This document shows, piece by piece, positions 26,201-33,757 of a stretch of 64,000 nucleotides of DNA. The position numbers and the translations under genes were made by a program. The notes below the pieces were generated by a model that worked only from the letters and a program-made list of their open reading frames with translations, was not told where the DNA came from and did no database searches. The DNA is taken from the NCBI RefSeq assembly GCF_000497445.1, contig NZ_CM002285.1, positions 123,664-187,663 of the forward strand. The letters run 5' to 3'. The stretch's first letter is position 1, and each line of letters begins with the position of its first letter. This stretch comes from Streptomyces roseochromogenus subsp. oscitans DS 12.976 (GTDB lineage: Bacteria; Actinomycetota; Actinomycetes; Streptomycetales; Streptomycetaceae).

Positions 26201-27241
26201 GTCGAGGAGGACGGCCGTGTACGTCGGCAGGGGCCGGCCGATGGTCACCGGCCGGCTCGGGCGCAGTTCCTGAACCGTGGCCGTGACGGTCGCCTCGGTC
26301 GGCCCGTAGGTGTTGACGATGCGCCGCCCCGGCCTGCTCCAGCGTTCGACCAGCGCGGCGGGGCACGCCTCGCCGCCGACGAAGATGCTGCGCAGGCGCG
26401 GGAGGTCCCGGGGGATGGTCGCCAGCAGGGTGGGCACGCAGTACAGGACGGTCACCTGGTGCCGGTCCAGGAAGTCGGCGAGTTCCCCGCCCAGCCGTCC
26501 CGTGCCCGTGGGGCCCGCGACGAGTGTGGCGCCGGCTGCCCAGGTGGGCCAGATCTCCTCGATCGAGAAGTCGAAGGAGATGGTCATGCCCTGGTACACA
26601 CGGTCCGAGGACCGGATGTCGTAGACCGGGGAGACGACGCGCACGAAGTTGCGGATGCTCGACCTGGCTATCTCCACGCCCTTCGGCCTGCCGCTGGATC
26701 CCGAGGTGTACATCACATAGGCCAGCGGGTCCGCCGTGCTGCTCGTTCCTTCGGATGGCCGCGTGGCGGGTGGCAATGCTGGATCCTCCCAACCGCATCC
26801 CATCTCGACGACCGCGCACGCCCCGTGCGGCACCGCACGCCTCGCGTCGGCCGCACGGGCGGACGTGGTCAGCACAGCCTTGGCACCGGCGTCCCGGAGG
26901 ATGTGAGCCACCCGGTCGGCAGGCGCTTCCGGATCGACCGGCACGAACGCCGCACCCGCCTTGCACACGCCGAGCAGGCCCGCGTACATCTCCACAGACC
27001 TAGGCAGCAGCAGCGCGGCGCCGCTGCCCGGGCCGATGCCAAGACGGCGCAGCCGGTGGGCGACCCGGTTGGCCCGGGCGTCCAGTTCGGCGTAGGTCAG
27101 ACGCCGGGCTCCGCATTCGAGAGCCACGGCGTGCGGGGTGCGGTCGCATGAATCCTCGAAGAACCGGTTGAGGCCGTCCACTGCGGTGGCCGTACAGCCC
27201 TGCGCCGGGACGTCAGGCGGCGCGGCAGTGTGGGAAGTCAT
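23234..27241 (-). CDS. Pls/PosA-family membrane non-ribosomal peptide synthetase
   Basis: 1,335 residues from ATG 27241 (AGGGG upstream). The adenylation domain (~20-520) has YTSGSSGRPKG (178-188), NTYGPTEATV (310), YRTGD (396-400) and Lys511 in PLSPSGKTDR. The carrier domain has FFTDLGGHSLL with the pantetheine Ser571. The rest is three modules of membrane-helix pairs plus left-handed beta-helix (hexapeptide) domains, e.g. GARVGPGTTIVTS and GARIGRRTWIGTTYLTEFDL. There is no thioesterase. This is the plan of epsilon-poly-lysine synthetase (Pls), which polymerises one amino acid at the membrane. The pocket starts FDFSIEE; Asp224 and a Glu at the equivalent of position 239 favour a basic amino acid such as Lys, Orn or Dab (inference). 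Confidence 0.9.
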   Translation of the reverse strand: MTSHTAAPPDVPAQGCTATAVDGLNRFFEDSCDRTPHAVALECGARRLTYAELDARANRVAHRLRRLGIGPGSGAALLLPRSVEMYAGLLGVCKAGAAFVPVDPEAPADRVAHILRDAGAKAVLTTSARAADARRAVPHGACAVVEMGCGWEDPALPPATRPSEGTSSTADPLAYVMYTSGSSGRPKGVEIARSSIRNFVRVVSPVYDIRSSDRVYQGMTISFDFSIEEIWPTWAAGATLVAGPTGTGRLGGELADFLDRHQVTVLYCVPTLLATIPRDLPRLRSIFVGGEACPAALVERWSRPGRRIVNTYGPTEATVTATVQELRPSRPVTIGRPLPTYTAVLLDERHEPVPQGAVGEICLGGPGLARGYVGRPDLTADRFIRHALAPGGGRLYRTGDLGRMTAQGEIEYLGRADAEVKIRGYRVSLEEIESVLMEDPGVAQAAAALVPREGAEQQVLAGYVVRAADGGVDAPALAARLRDRLRRALPAYMVPATLDFLDRLPLSPSGKTDRARLPRPSGRRLAASDHVAPLRDARQARVRDAWARALGLPPEEVPAEADFFTDLGGHSLLAAHAVSLLREQGGDTGPTLRDLYENPTVRTFTACLYEQRGNSGDEAAGQCPRVAPLRHSRAKIAWAGLVHAAALYSLLLLFTAPLAFWCAARHGRLQGTGAVGPALAVLAGYLAVRWLAPVLLARPLAAGIRPGRYPLWGATYVRLWTLDVLLLGMSPLRVLSGSALMGPYLRLLGARVGPGTTIVTSLIGLPRLLRIGGDAAIGYGATLRPWQVADGWVTVAPITIGARAYVGAGAVCEPGAELGPGAALGEQSLAGPGEPIPAGGRRAGSPARPVEALSPLVESLLSAPRPTDRQRARHLAATLLGLFLLEAVPVGAAAPGVALCWWGWRHGEPAVAALFGPVFVATVCLIVAVGRRAVLPRTPVGVHPVRSALGVRKWVADKLLEESLALTNSLYATLYTVPWLRLLGARVGRGVEVSTVAHIDPDLLTLRDGSFVADMAGVGVAAFAAGRMAFAPTEVGRRAFVGNAALVPAGSRLGPGCLVGVGSVPPSGSLPDGSTWLGSPALRLPVRQDSGRYPEKLTFRPTRRAVLGRLAIEFFRATLPATLLAAGGFGYLLALSRLAPHTGTVVTTLVSPSLAMGAMAAVVGCCALAKWVVASRYRPRVEPLWSLFVRRTEFVTGLFETAAVPAGVGALVGTPFLPPVLRLFGARIGRRTWIGTTYLTEFDLVEVGDDAAIGLHVSLQTHLFEDRVMKMSRVTVGPGASIGPRTVVLYDAVVGSGVRLGALSLVMKGEHLPSGTDWQGLPAEGRATFTCRNRP

Positions 27242-27329
27242 GGCATTGCCCCTGGATCGTGGTCCGGGAGTGGTGCGATCGAGCCCAGGCGCGCTAACTC
27301 CAGGCACTTCTTCAGCCTGGAAGGCACGA

Positions 27330-27351
27330 GCTGAGAGGACGCTGAGAGGAC
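27330..27351. promoter_or_regulatory. Perfect 11-bp tandem repeat before the Pls-type gene
   Basis: GCTGAGAGGAC occurs twice head to tail (27330-27340, 27341-27351), 89 bp upstream of the start. One helical-turn direct repeats are how OmpR/PhoB-type regulators bind DNA, and the linked regulator is of that family. Confidence 0.55.
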
Positions 27352-28082
27352 GCCTTGGGCCTTCCGTCAAACGCCGTGCAGATCGGGCTGCCCATGAACC
27401 CGGGGAAGATTGTCCACTGCCTCGGGCGCGCTTGTGCTGCCGGGGAGTCGATCCGCACAGCAGAGGTGCCAGACCCCGTGTCTACCGCGTGATCCGTCCG
27501 TTCTGGATCCGACCCCCGACATCCTGATCACCCGGCGACGGCGGCTCCGGTAGCGATCTTCCCATGCGCGAAGAGCCGAAGAGCCGGAGTACCGAGTTGC
27601 CCGGACCGTCGCCCTTATCGCAGCGCAATGCAGACGATCGAGGGGCACTCCGGGAGAAAGCACGGACCGACAGTCAGCCCACCACGCTCGCCCGAACCGC
27701 CCCTGAACAGTGAGAACGTCGAAATGTGTCTGGAGTACCAACCGACGCTCGACTGCATGCCCGCATCCGAGCGTCCATGGTCGCAGCCGGCCCGCCGAGC
27801 GGGATCACGGACTCCTGAGATCACCGCTTCGTCGGCCTGTCTGCCCGGATCACGCGTGATGCGCACACGCCGACGACACCAGCGGCCCGCCCGGGACTGT
27901 ACCCCGGCTGGGGACTTCACCTCTTGAGCCTTTCGGGACCTCTTGAGCCTTTCGGGAAGCGAGACTCACTTCATGTCCGACACCACGATCAGCGACCAGC
28001 TGACGGGGCCGGGTACTGCAACTGCTCGCGGCTGAGAACCGCGCCGGAGCCCGTTTCCCACTGCCGTTGATCTGGAGCCCCG
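27352..28082. other. Long intergenic region upstream of Pls-type gene
   Basis: No convincing gene in about 730 bp. It contains an exact tandem duplication of a 19-mer (CCTCTTGAGCCTTTCGGGA at 27920-27938 and 27939-27957). A tiny frame at 27973-28035 (MSDTTISDQLTGPGTATARG) has no support. Confidence 0.4.
27920..27957. repeat. 19-bp tandem duplication
   Basis: Two exact adjacent copies of CCTCTTGAGCCTTTCGGGA, in non-coding DNA upstream of the broken STAS gene. Confidence 0.8.
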
Positions 28083-28497
28083 ATGCCGGAATCCCCCACC
28101 TCCGAGCCGCACAACGTCCGCGGCCTTCGAGAAACCGCCCGCCACCGCGTGCTGCGGCTCCTGCATCGACGCACACCCCGCGTGACCCACAACCCGGGTC
28201 ACGCCGACGTCCGACTCGCTGGAGAGATGACACCGAAGAAACGCCGGCCGTGTCGCCGACGAGCTCCGCTATGCCCTCCGCCCGACTTCCCGCACTCTGG
28301 AGATCGACCTCCAGCGGGTCACGTTCCTTGGCAGCGACGGCGGCAGGGCGTTCCTGCCCGTGCTGCGCGCCGCGCGGCAACAAGGCACCGAGGTGATCGT
28401 CACTCACGCTGACGCTCAGGCACGCAGCACGTTCGACCGATTGGGCCTGACCCACCTGCTCGACATCGGCGAACGGGCCCTGCCGGACGGCGAGTGA
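28083..28497 (+). pseudogene. Frameshifted STAS-domain paralogue
   Basis: From ATG 28083 the frame reads MPESPTSEPHNVRGLRE and later HADVRLAGEMTP. A one-base shift near 28232 moves the rest to another frame: NAGRVADELRYALRPTSRTL, EIDLQRVTFLGSDGGRAFLP, EVIVTHADAQARSTFDRLGL, stop at 28497. Aligned to the intact STAS protein at 9259-9690 it matches along its whole length, including the odd leader MPES and the end LLDIGERALPDGE. A single indel is the only damage seen, so a sequencing error is possible. Confidence 0.85.
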
Positions 28498-28545
28498 CGC
28501 CGGACGAGCGCCCGACGGGACGTTCCGCGGCTCATTCTGCCGGGG

Positions 28546-29322
28546 TCACTGCAGGACTCCGACCGCGCGCGCGACGATCAGCGCCAGGGTCAGCAGCGAG
28601 ATCGTGGACTGCGTGGACATCAGCAGCTTCGCCCAGCGGGACAGCGGCATGGTGTCGGTGGGGCTGAAGGCCGTGGCGTTGGTGAGGGCGACGTAGAGGT
28701 AGTCCATGTACTGCGGCTCCCAGTCCTCGGGCGCGATGCCCTCCTGCTGCATCTGGGGGAAGAGGAAGTCCGGGTGCTGGTGCGTGCCCAGGGCTCGGGC
28801 CGCCGGGCCGCCCCGGTCCCACTCCCAGTACCAGAGACTGAAGGCGATGACGTTGGTCAGCCAGATGCCGCCGCCGGCCGTCAGCAGGGCCACAGCGTTG
28901 GAGCCCTCGGCGCCGTGCAACAGGTCCCGTACGAGTATGACGGCAGACCAGCCGTTGGCGAGGCTGACCGCGGCGGCCAGCAGCAGGCCCAGTGCGCGCA
29001 GCCGACGGGAGCGGTACTCGATCCGCCGGTGCGGATGAGCCACCCACAGCGCCGCCATCATGACCAGCTCCAGGGCGGGCAGCAGCCAGTGCGGGTGGAT
29101 GCTGAGCCGTGCAGGCAGCGCCCACTGCACCGAGACGGCGACCAGCAGCGCCGCCATCACGGCCCAGCGTTGCTCGCCTCGGGTGCGCCGCTGCCACGCG
29201 GGACGCTCGGACTCGGTCGACTGATCGGCCGGAGCGAGCAGGCCCTCGATCCGTTCCAGACGGACATGCAGCAGCTCGGTCCAGTGCTCGGGGCCGGGGT
29301 GCGGGGTGTCATGGGTGGTCAT
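28546..29322 (-). CDS. DUF1345-like integral membrane protein
   Basis: 258 residues from ATG 29322; ATG 29331 is the alternative. After a polar N-terminus come several helices: VMAALLVAVSVQWALPARLS, ALGLLLAAAVSLANGWSAVI and ISLLTLALIVARAVGVL. The last part holds the segment YVALTNATAFSPTDTMPLSR, which resembles the conserved loop of DUF1345 membrane proteins. Function unknown. A GTTGC-type operator lies 22 bp upstream, linking it to the envelope group at 10-20 kb. Confidence 0.8.
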   Translation of the reverse strand: MTTHDTPHPGPEHWTELLHVRLERIEGLLAPADQSTESERPAWQRRTRGEQRWAVMAALLVAVSVQWALPARLSIHPHWLLPALELVMMAALWVAHPHRRIEYRSRRLRALGLLLAAAVSLANGWSAVILVRDLLHGAEGSNAVALLTAGGGIWLTNVIAFSLWYWEWDRGGPAARALGTHQHPDFLFPQMQQEGIAPEDWEPQYMDYLYVALTNATAFSPTDTMPLSRWAKLLMSTQSTISLLTLALIVARAVGVLQ

Positions 29323-29343
29323 GGGCCCCATTCTCGACAGAAG

Positions 29344-29361
29344 CTTGCCACATTGCGCAAC
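29344..29361. promoter_or_regulatory. GTTGC-type operator, site 7
   Basis: On the minus strand GTTGCGCAATGTGGCAAG, nine of ten arm bases matching. Lies 22 bp before the DUF1345-like start and 9 kb from the other sites. Confidence 0.6.
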
Positions 29362-29447
29362 CATGCGAGTGAGATGTGGCCGAGCCCAGAGGTCAAGGCG
29401 ATGTGTCGTCTACAGCGGAGGGTAGGCCGGGAAGGTGCAGGATTGAC

Positions 29448-30860
29448 TTAGCTGACGTCGGAGACCCTGCCGCCGCTCTTGGTGGAGCCCTTGATGCGGA
29501 TGCCGTTGCTGCCTACGACGCCGGAACTGTCGGTGCCGGCCACGGTGTTGTTCTCCACCAGCACGTTGGCCACTCCCCCGGCGGTCTCGCTGCCGATGGA
29601 AATGCCGTGGGTGCCGCAGAAGTGGTTGCCCGCGATGGTGACGTTGCGGACCGCGCTGCCGCCCTTGACGGCGATGCCGTAGTCGCCGTCCTGGATCCAG
29701 GAGTCCTCGATGGTGACGTCGGTCGCACCGCCGGGGTCGATGCCGTCGGTGTTGCGGGCGTCGGCTGGCGTCTTGATCCGCAGGCCCCAGACGGTGAAGC
29801 CGTTGGCGTTCTGGTAAGCGACTTGGAAATTCGGTGAGTTGAGCAGATCGATGTCGCAGAGGGTGCAGTCATCCGCGTTCCTGACGGTGATCAGCCGCGG
29901 GTTCTGTTGGTTCTCGTTCACCTTCTGGGCCTGACTGGCCAGCGCCCACCAGGTGGTGGAGGGGCCCAGGATGTCCTGGTCGCCGCGACCGCCGATCCTG
30001 CCCTGGCTGCCGCTGCCGGAGCGCACGCCCTCGATCCCGGCATGGGCGCCGGAGACGGAGATCAGCGGTGTGCAGCCGCCCTCGGCTGAGGACAGGGTGC
30101 CGCAGGTGGGCATGCCCTTCACCTGGTACGAGACGGGATTGCGGGAGCCGTAGGGAGTGACGCCGCTGTCGATGACGAGTGTCTCGCCCTGGTGAACAGG
30201 CCCCCTGCGGCGCCGTTGTCCCGGGCGTCGACAGTGTCGTGGTCGAATACGGCGTCGGCGTTGCCGAAGATGAAGTCCGTGCCGCCGGTGATCTGGTCAC
30301 CTCGGAAGTACTGGTGGGTCAATGCGCCGGCCTTGGACGCCCGGGCCAGCAGGGTGTCCTGGTGACCGAGGAAGCGGTCATTCTCGTAGACCTGCCGGTC
30401 GCCCTCCGCGTTCACGGCGACGACCTGGCCGGCGGTCCCGGGATGTCCCTTCTTGTCGAAGGAGTTGGCGACGGTGACGTTCTTGACCGTGAGGTCCCTG
30501 GCGGCGAAGGTCGCCATGGCGCTCCCAGTGGTGTCCGGTCGGCCTGCGCCTGCATTCTTCTATCCGGCCGCGTTGTCGCAGGTGATGACGACGTCCGCCG
30601 GGTTGCCGGTGGCGCCCACGATGGTTAGCCCGCTCTTGGCGGCGGGCACGGTGACGACCTCGTGGTAGACACCCTTGGCGACGGGGATGGTGTCTCCGGG
30701 CGAGGCGGCGTCGATCGCCGCCTGGACCGTCCAGTAGGGGGCGCTGCCGTCCGTGGCGACGGTCAGCGTGCGGGCGGAGTGTGTGGAACTGGCCTGCGCG
30801 AAAAGCGGAATGCAGTCCGCTCCGGAGTAGAGGGCACCATCAATGAGTTCGCCCACGGAC
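29448..30860 (-). pseudogene. Fused relic: pectinesterase 5' part joined to polygalacturonase 3' part
   Basis: Upstream (30860-30190): VATDGSAPYWTVQAAIDAAS, GVYHEVVTVPAAKSGLTIVG, a TAG stop, then LGHQDTLLARASKA and FRGDQITGGTDFIFGNADAV, the conserved pectin methylesterase segments (QDT, DFIFG). At about 30190 this is joined out of frame to GETLVIDSGVTPYGSRNP and then NTDGIDPGGATDVTIEDSWI and HFCGTHGISIGSETAGGV, the GH28 polygalacturonase core. Both genes lost parts in the joining; the GH28 C-terminus ends early at 29448. The two enzymes act in succession on pectin, so they were probably neighbours. Confidence 0.85.
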
Positions 30861-30992
30861 ACGGCATGCGCCGCTGCCGCTACGCAGCGCGGCGGCACCT
30901 TCTTCGAACCACACCCCACCACCCAAACCGTCTGAACCACTGCGGAACAGCCACCCTGTCCCGTGACGAAAGAGATAGGGCACCCCCGGGTC

Positions 30993-31033
30993 CGGGCCCC
31001 GGCGTCGGGCGTGTGGCTCGGCGCCGGGGCCCG
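30993..31033 (-). terminator. Hairpin terminator after the small secreted-protein gene
   Basis: Perfect 12-bp inverted repeat CGGGCCCCGGCG / CGCCGGGGCCCG with a 17-nt loop, starting seven bases past the stop at 31040. No T-run, as usual in this genus. Confidence 0.7.
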
Positions 31034-31039
31034 TGTGAG

Positions 31040-31351
31040 CTACTTGCCGAGGATGATGGTGTTGTTGCACCCGAGGCTTGAGCCGACGTTGGTGGTCTGC
31101 GAGCCTGGTGAGCCCTTGCCGTTGGACCGATTACCCTCCCGGCCGTTCTCGAACCCGGACTCGCCCTGTACGTCGCCGTTCTCTTCGGCCGTCGTGCATG
31201 AGGTGCTCTGGCTGATCAATGTCGTGTTGTTCTCTCGACCGTGGTGCCCGCGGCCGTGCCCGTGCCCGTGGGCGTAGGCGGTGCCGGCGCCGAGGAAGCC
31301 GACGGTGCCGAGGAGGATGGCCATGACAGCGGTCTTGCGAGTCTTACGCAT
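31040..31351 (-). CDS. Small secreted protein, Asn/Ser-rich
   Basis: 103 residues from ATG 31351 (GGAGAAG upstream). A Sec signal peptide (TAVMAILLGTVGFLGAGTAY-AHG) is followed by a His/Gly-rich stretch (HGHGHGRGHHGRENN) and a low-complexity region with two Cys (QSTSCTTAEENGD; GSSLGCNNTIILGK). Many streptomycetes encode short secreted proteins of this pattern with no known role. The His-rich part may bind metal. A weak TGCGCAA site is about 66 bp upstream. Confidence 0.82.
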   Translation of the reverse strand: MRKTRKTAVMAILLGTVGFLGAGTAYAHGHGHGRGHHGRENNTTLISQSTSCTTAEENGDVQGESGFENGREGNRSNGKGSPGSQTTNVGSSLGCNNTIILGK

Positions 31352-31799
31352 GTCTTCTCCGAGCGTTGAAGCGGACGCCTACGCGATCCGCCACGTCATA
31401 AGTTGCCGAGAGGTTAATGCGCAAATGCCCGATATCCGCTCGTCGGCACGCCGGATCGTCTGATCAACGAGCACGGGCGTCGGCCCGGCGACCCGCCCAA
31501 GATCCCTGTGCGGTCAAGGCATCATGAGGCCGAACGCGGGCGTAGGCGCTCCGCGCAGAACCACCCGTGTGGCCGCGCCGCGAGCGCGAGGCGGCGTGGG
31601 CCATTCGGCGCTGAACCAGGGACACTGCCCAAACTCCAGGCGACGTCGGCGAGTTCGCCTCACGACGGCGCAGCTCGACGACGTCTCGCACCCCCGGGCG
31701 TTGTGAGGTGGACCCGGAGGGCAGTTCGATCTGGACCCACCGGGGCGGAGGTTGTGCTGCTTCCTCGGGTCGATCAGGCGGTTGACGCCTTTTCCGCAG
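31352..31799. other. No recognisable gene; weak GTTGC-type site
   Basis: ATGCGCAA at 31417-31424 is one mismatch from the TTGCGCAA core and lies upstream of the 31351 start. The remaining bases give no protein I recognise on either strand. Confidence 0.35.
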
Positions 31800-32443
31800 G
31801 TGCGAGCTGAGTGTGTCGATGGTGTTGTGCCCGGCGGACAGCGGGTGGTGCTGCCAGGCCCGCCAGCGCGAACATGGCTCCTGCGACATGCCATCCGGGT
31901 CGGCCCAGGTGATGCAGAGCGCGATGAGCGAAGGCGATCGCATTGCCGGTGACCATGAGCTGATAGGCGGTGAGCGTGCCCACTTGAACGCCCCAGCCTG
32001 CCAGCACGGCGCCGAGGGAGATGCCGACGTTGGTCACTGCACGGAGGCAGGCCCGGAGCTCCTGCGACCTGTTTCCACCGCAGTGCCTGATGAGCGGGCT
32101 GCGAGCGGATATTCCGGCTGCCTTCGCTGCGGCGGCCACGCAGACGGCGAGGACGGATGCCAGAAGCCGTCCGCCAGGACGAAGCCGACCGTGGCCAGCG
32201 CGTGGATCACCAGGGTGGTCGCGTAGACGCCGCGTGCTCCGTGCCGATCCGCCAGATGACCGACCGCGCCCCCAGAGCCAACGCGACCAGGTCGGCGATG
32301 CCGATCCCGAGCCCCACCTGGTTGGCCGGAAGGTGGACTGCCCCGGTGAAATACAGCACGCCAGCGGTGAGATGGAGGCCACTGCCGACGGTGTAGATGA
32401 AGCTCGAAGCCGCAAGGACGCGCTGCGGCTTGGTGTCCGGCAT
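31800..32443 (-). pseudogene. Broken MFS transporter
   Basis: From ATG 32443: VLAASSFIYTVGSGLHLTAG and LPANQVGLGIGIADLVALAL, then shifted: GHLADRHGARGVYATTLVIH (the MFS loop 2-3 motif) and again shifted: SVLAVCVAAAAKAAGISARS, VTNVGISLGAVLAGWGVQVG. Only the first half of a 12-helix transporter remains, in three frames. A variant operator-like TTGC-N8-TTGCAA lies 61 bp upstream (32504-32522). Confidence 0.75.
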
Positions 32444-32544
32444 CATCCGGGGCATGACGGGGCTCCACATCCTCGGCAGGCGGTAACGACCCGTCCAGCT
32501 TTTTTGCATATGATCTTGCAACCGCAACGAGACGGCATTAGTCG

Positions 32545-33070
32545 GGCGGCGTGCTCCGGCCTCTGGGCACCGTGCAGGGCGGCCATTTCCTCCCGTTGGC
32601 CTTGTTTGCCTGGCGCGGGCAAGGCGGTAGGACTCGGTGCCGGTCTCGATGAGGGTGGCGTTGACGGTGAGCCGGTGGACGATCGCCGCGCAGAGCCGCG
32701 GATCGATGAAGGTCTCGGAGCAGCCATCTATCTGTCTGGGGACCGGAGTCGCCGATCAGACACAGCGGACAGCCCTTGGCGATCCAGTCGCAGGTGGCGA
32801 GGTTGTGGATGACAGCTGGGTCGACGTTGGGGTTGGCGTTGTGGTCGAAGTCGCGCAGGGATTTCTCGCGGGGGAAGTGGGCGGTCCGGATGCGGCGTTC
32901 GGCCCGGCGGCGGTCGCGGTCCTCCCACTCAGCCATCAGCAGCTCGGCAAGGAAGCCCGCGTAGGAGAGCCCACTCGCGTTCGGCGCCGGCGATGGTGTC
33001 GGCGGCCTGGGCGCGCATGGTGGGCAGTCGGAGCATGGGGCGGGCGGTGTCGGACGCCTGGAAGTTGCCC
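32545..33070 (-). mobile_element. IS21-family helper ATPase (IstB) relic
   Basis: Pieces read ARPMLRLPTMRAQAADTIAG, a frameshift, LLMAEWEDRDRRRAERRIRT, FPREKSLRDFDHNANPN and HNLATCDWIAKGCPLCLIGD followed by SG, where the Walker A loop should continue. There the sequence jumps to the far C-terminus (in a different frame, IETGTESYRLA-like residues). A large internal deletion removed the ATPase core. IstA is absent. Confidence 0.8.
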
Positions 33071-33079
33071 GGCAGCACC

Positions 33080-33689
33080 ATCACCCATCGAAAACTCGGC
33101 ACGAAGAAGACGCGAATCGAGCGCGATCACACCCGGGTTGTCATCCGTGAGGTGGAACCTGCCGACCGGGAACGCTTCTGCCTCACCGACGACGAAGTGA
33201 TCCGGCTCGCGGACATCGGCCGGAAGACAGCCGATCTGCTGGGCGGGCCGCAGGACATCGAGTGGGCGATCACCGGCTCCCAGATCTGGATCCTCCTGGC
33301 CCGGCCGGTGACCAGCGCCCTCCCCGCCGGGCCACCGGTTGCTGCGGACATCACCGAGGGAGCGAAGGCCGCGCGGGTACGCCCGTAAGTCCCGGCTCCG
33401 CCGCCGGATCGGCCCGCCTGGTGTGCGGCCCCGGTGATTTCGCACGCGTGCGGCAGCGGCGACGTACTCGTGTGCCGGACCACGGACCCGGAGTGGGACC
33501 CCGCTGTTCGGTGTCGTCGCCGCGGTCGTCACCGAGACCGGCGGACTGCTCTCCGACGTCGCGATCGTGGCACGGGAGCGGGGCATCCCGGCCGTCCTGG
33601 CCATTCCGGACGCGACGACGGTCCGACCCGAACGTGCGATGGTCGAGGTGGACGGGAGCACCGGCCGGGTCGCGCTCCTCGGTATCTGA
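33080..33689 (+). pseudogene. Broken PEP-utilising enzyme (PEP synthase/PPDK-like)
   Basis: The first frame has LTDDEVIRLADIGRKTADLL and GGPQDIEWAITGSQIWILLA-RPV, the end of the ATP-binding domain of pyruvate phosphate dikinase-type enzymes. A shifted frame has GDVLVCRTTDPEWDP, and a third has VVAAVVTETGGLLSDVAIVA and RERGIPAVLAIPDATTV, the swivelling phospho-His domain. In active enzymes this last region reads TxxGGxxSHxA; here Asp replaces the catalytic His, and the frames are broken. Confidence 0.82.
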
Positions 33690-33757
33690 CGACCTCGTGC
33701 ACGGTCGGCCGTGGCTCGGTACCCAGGTGGCTCGTTGAGCTGTGTACGATGGGGGAT

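Noticed and set aside
25244..27151. 635-residue plus-strand frame inside the Pls-type gene
   Set aside because: Antisense shadow; the minus frame has the full adenylation motif set.
27725..27927. Frame beginning MCLEYQPTLDCMPASERPWS, faintly like small streptomycete proteins of the DUF5999 type
   Set aside because: Only the first dozen residues resemble the family and the remainder does not; not enough to call.
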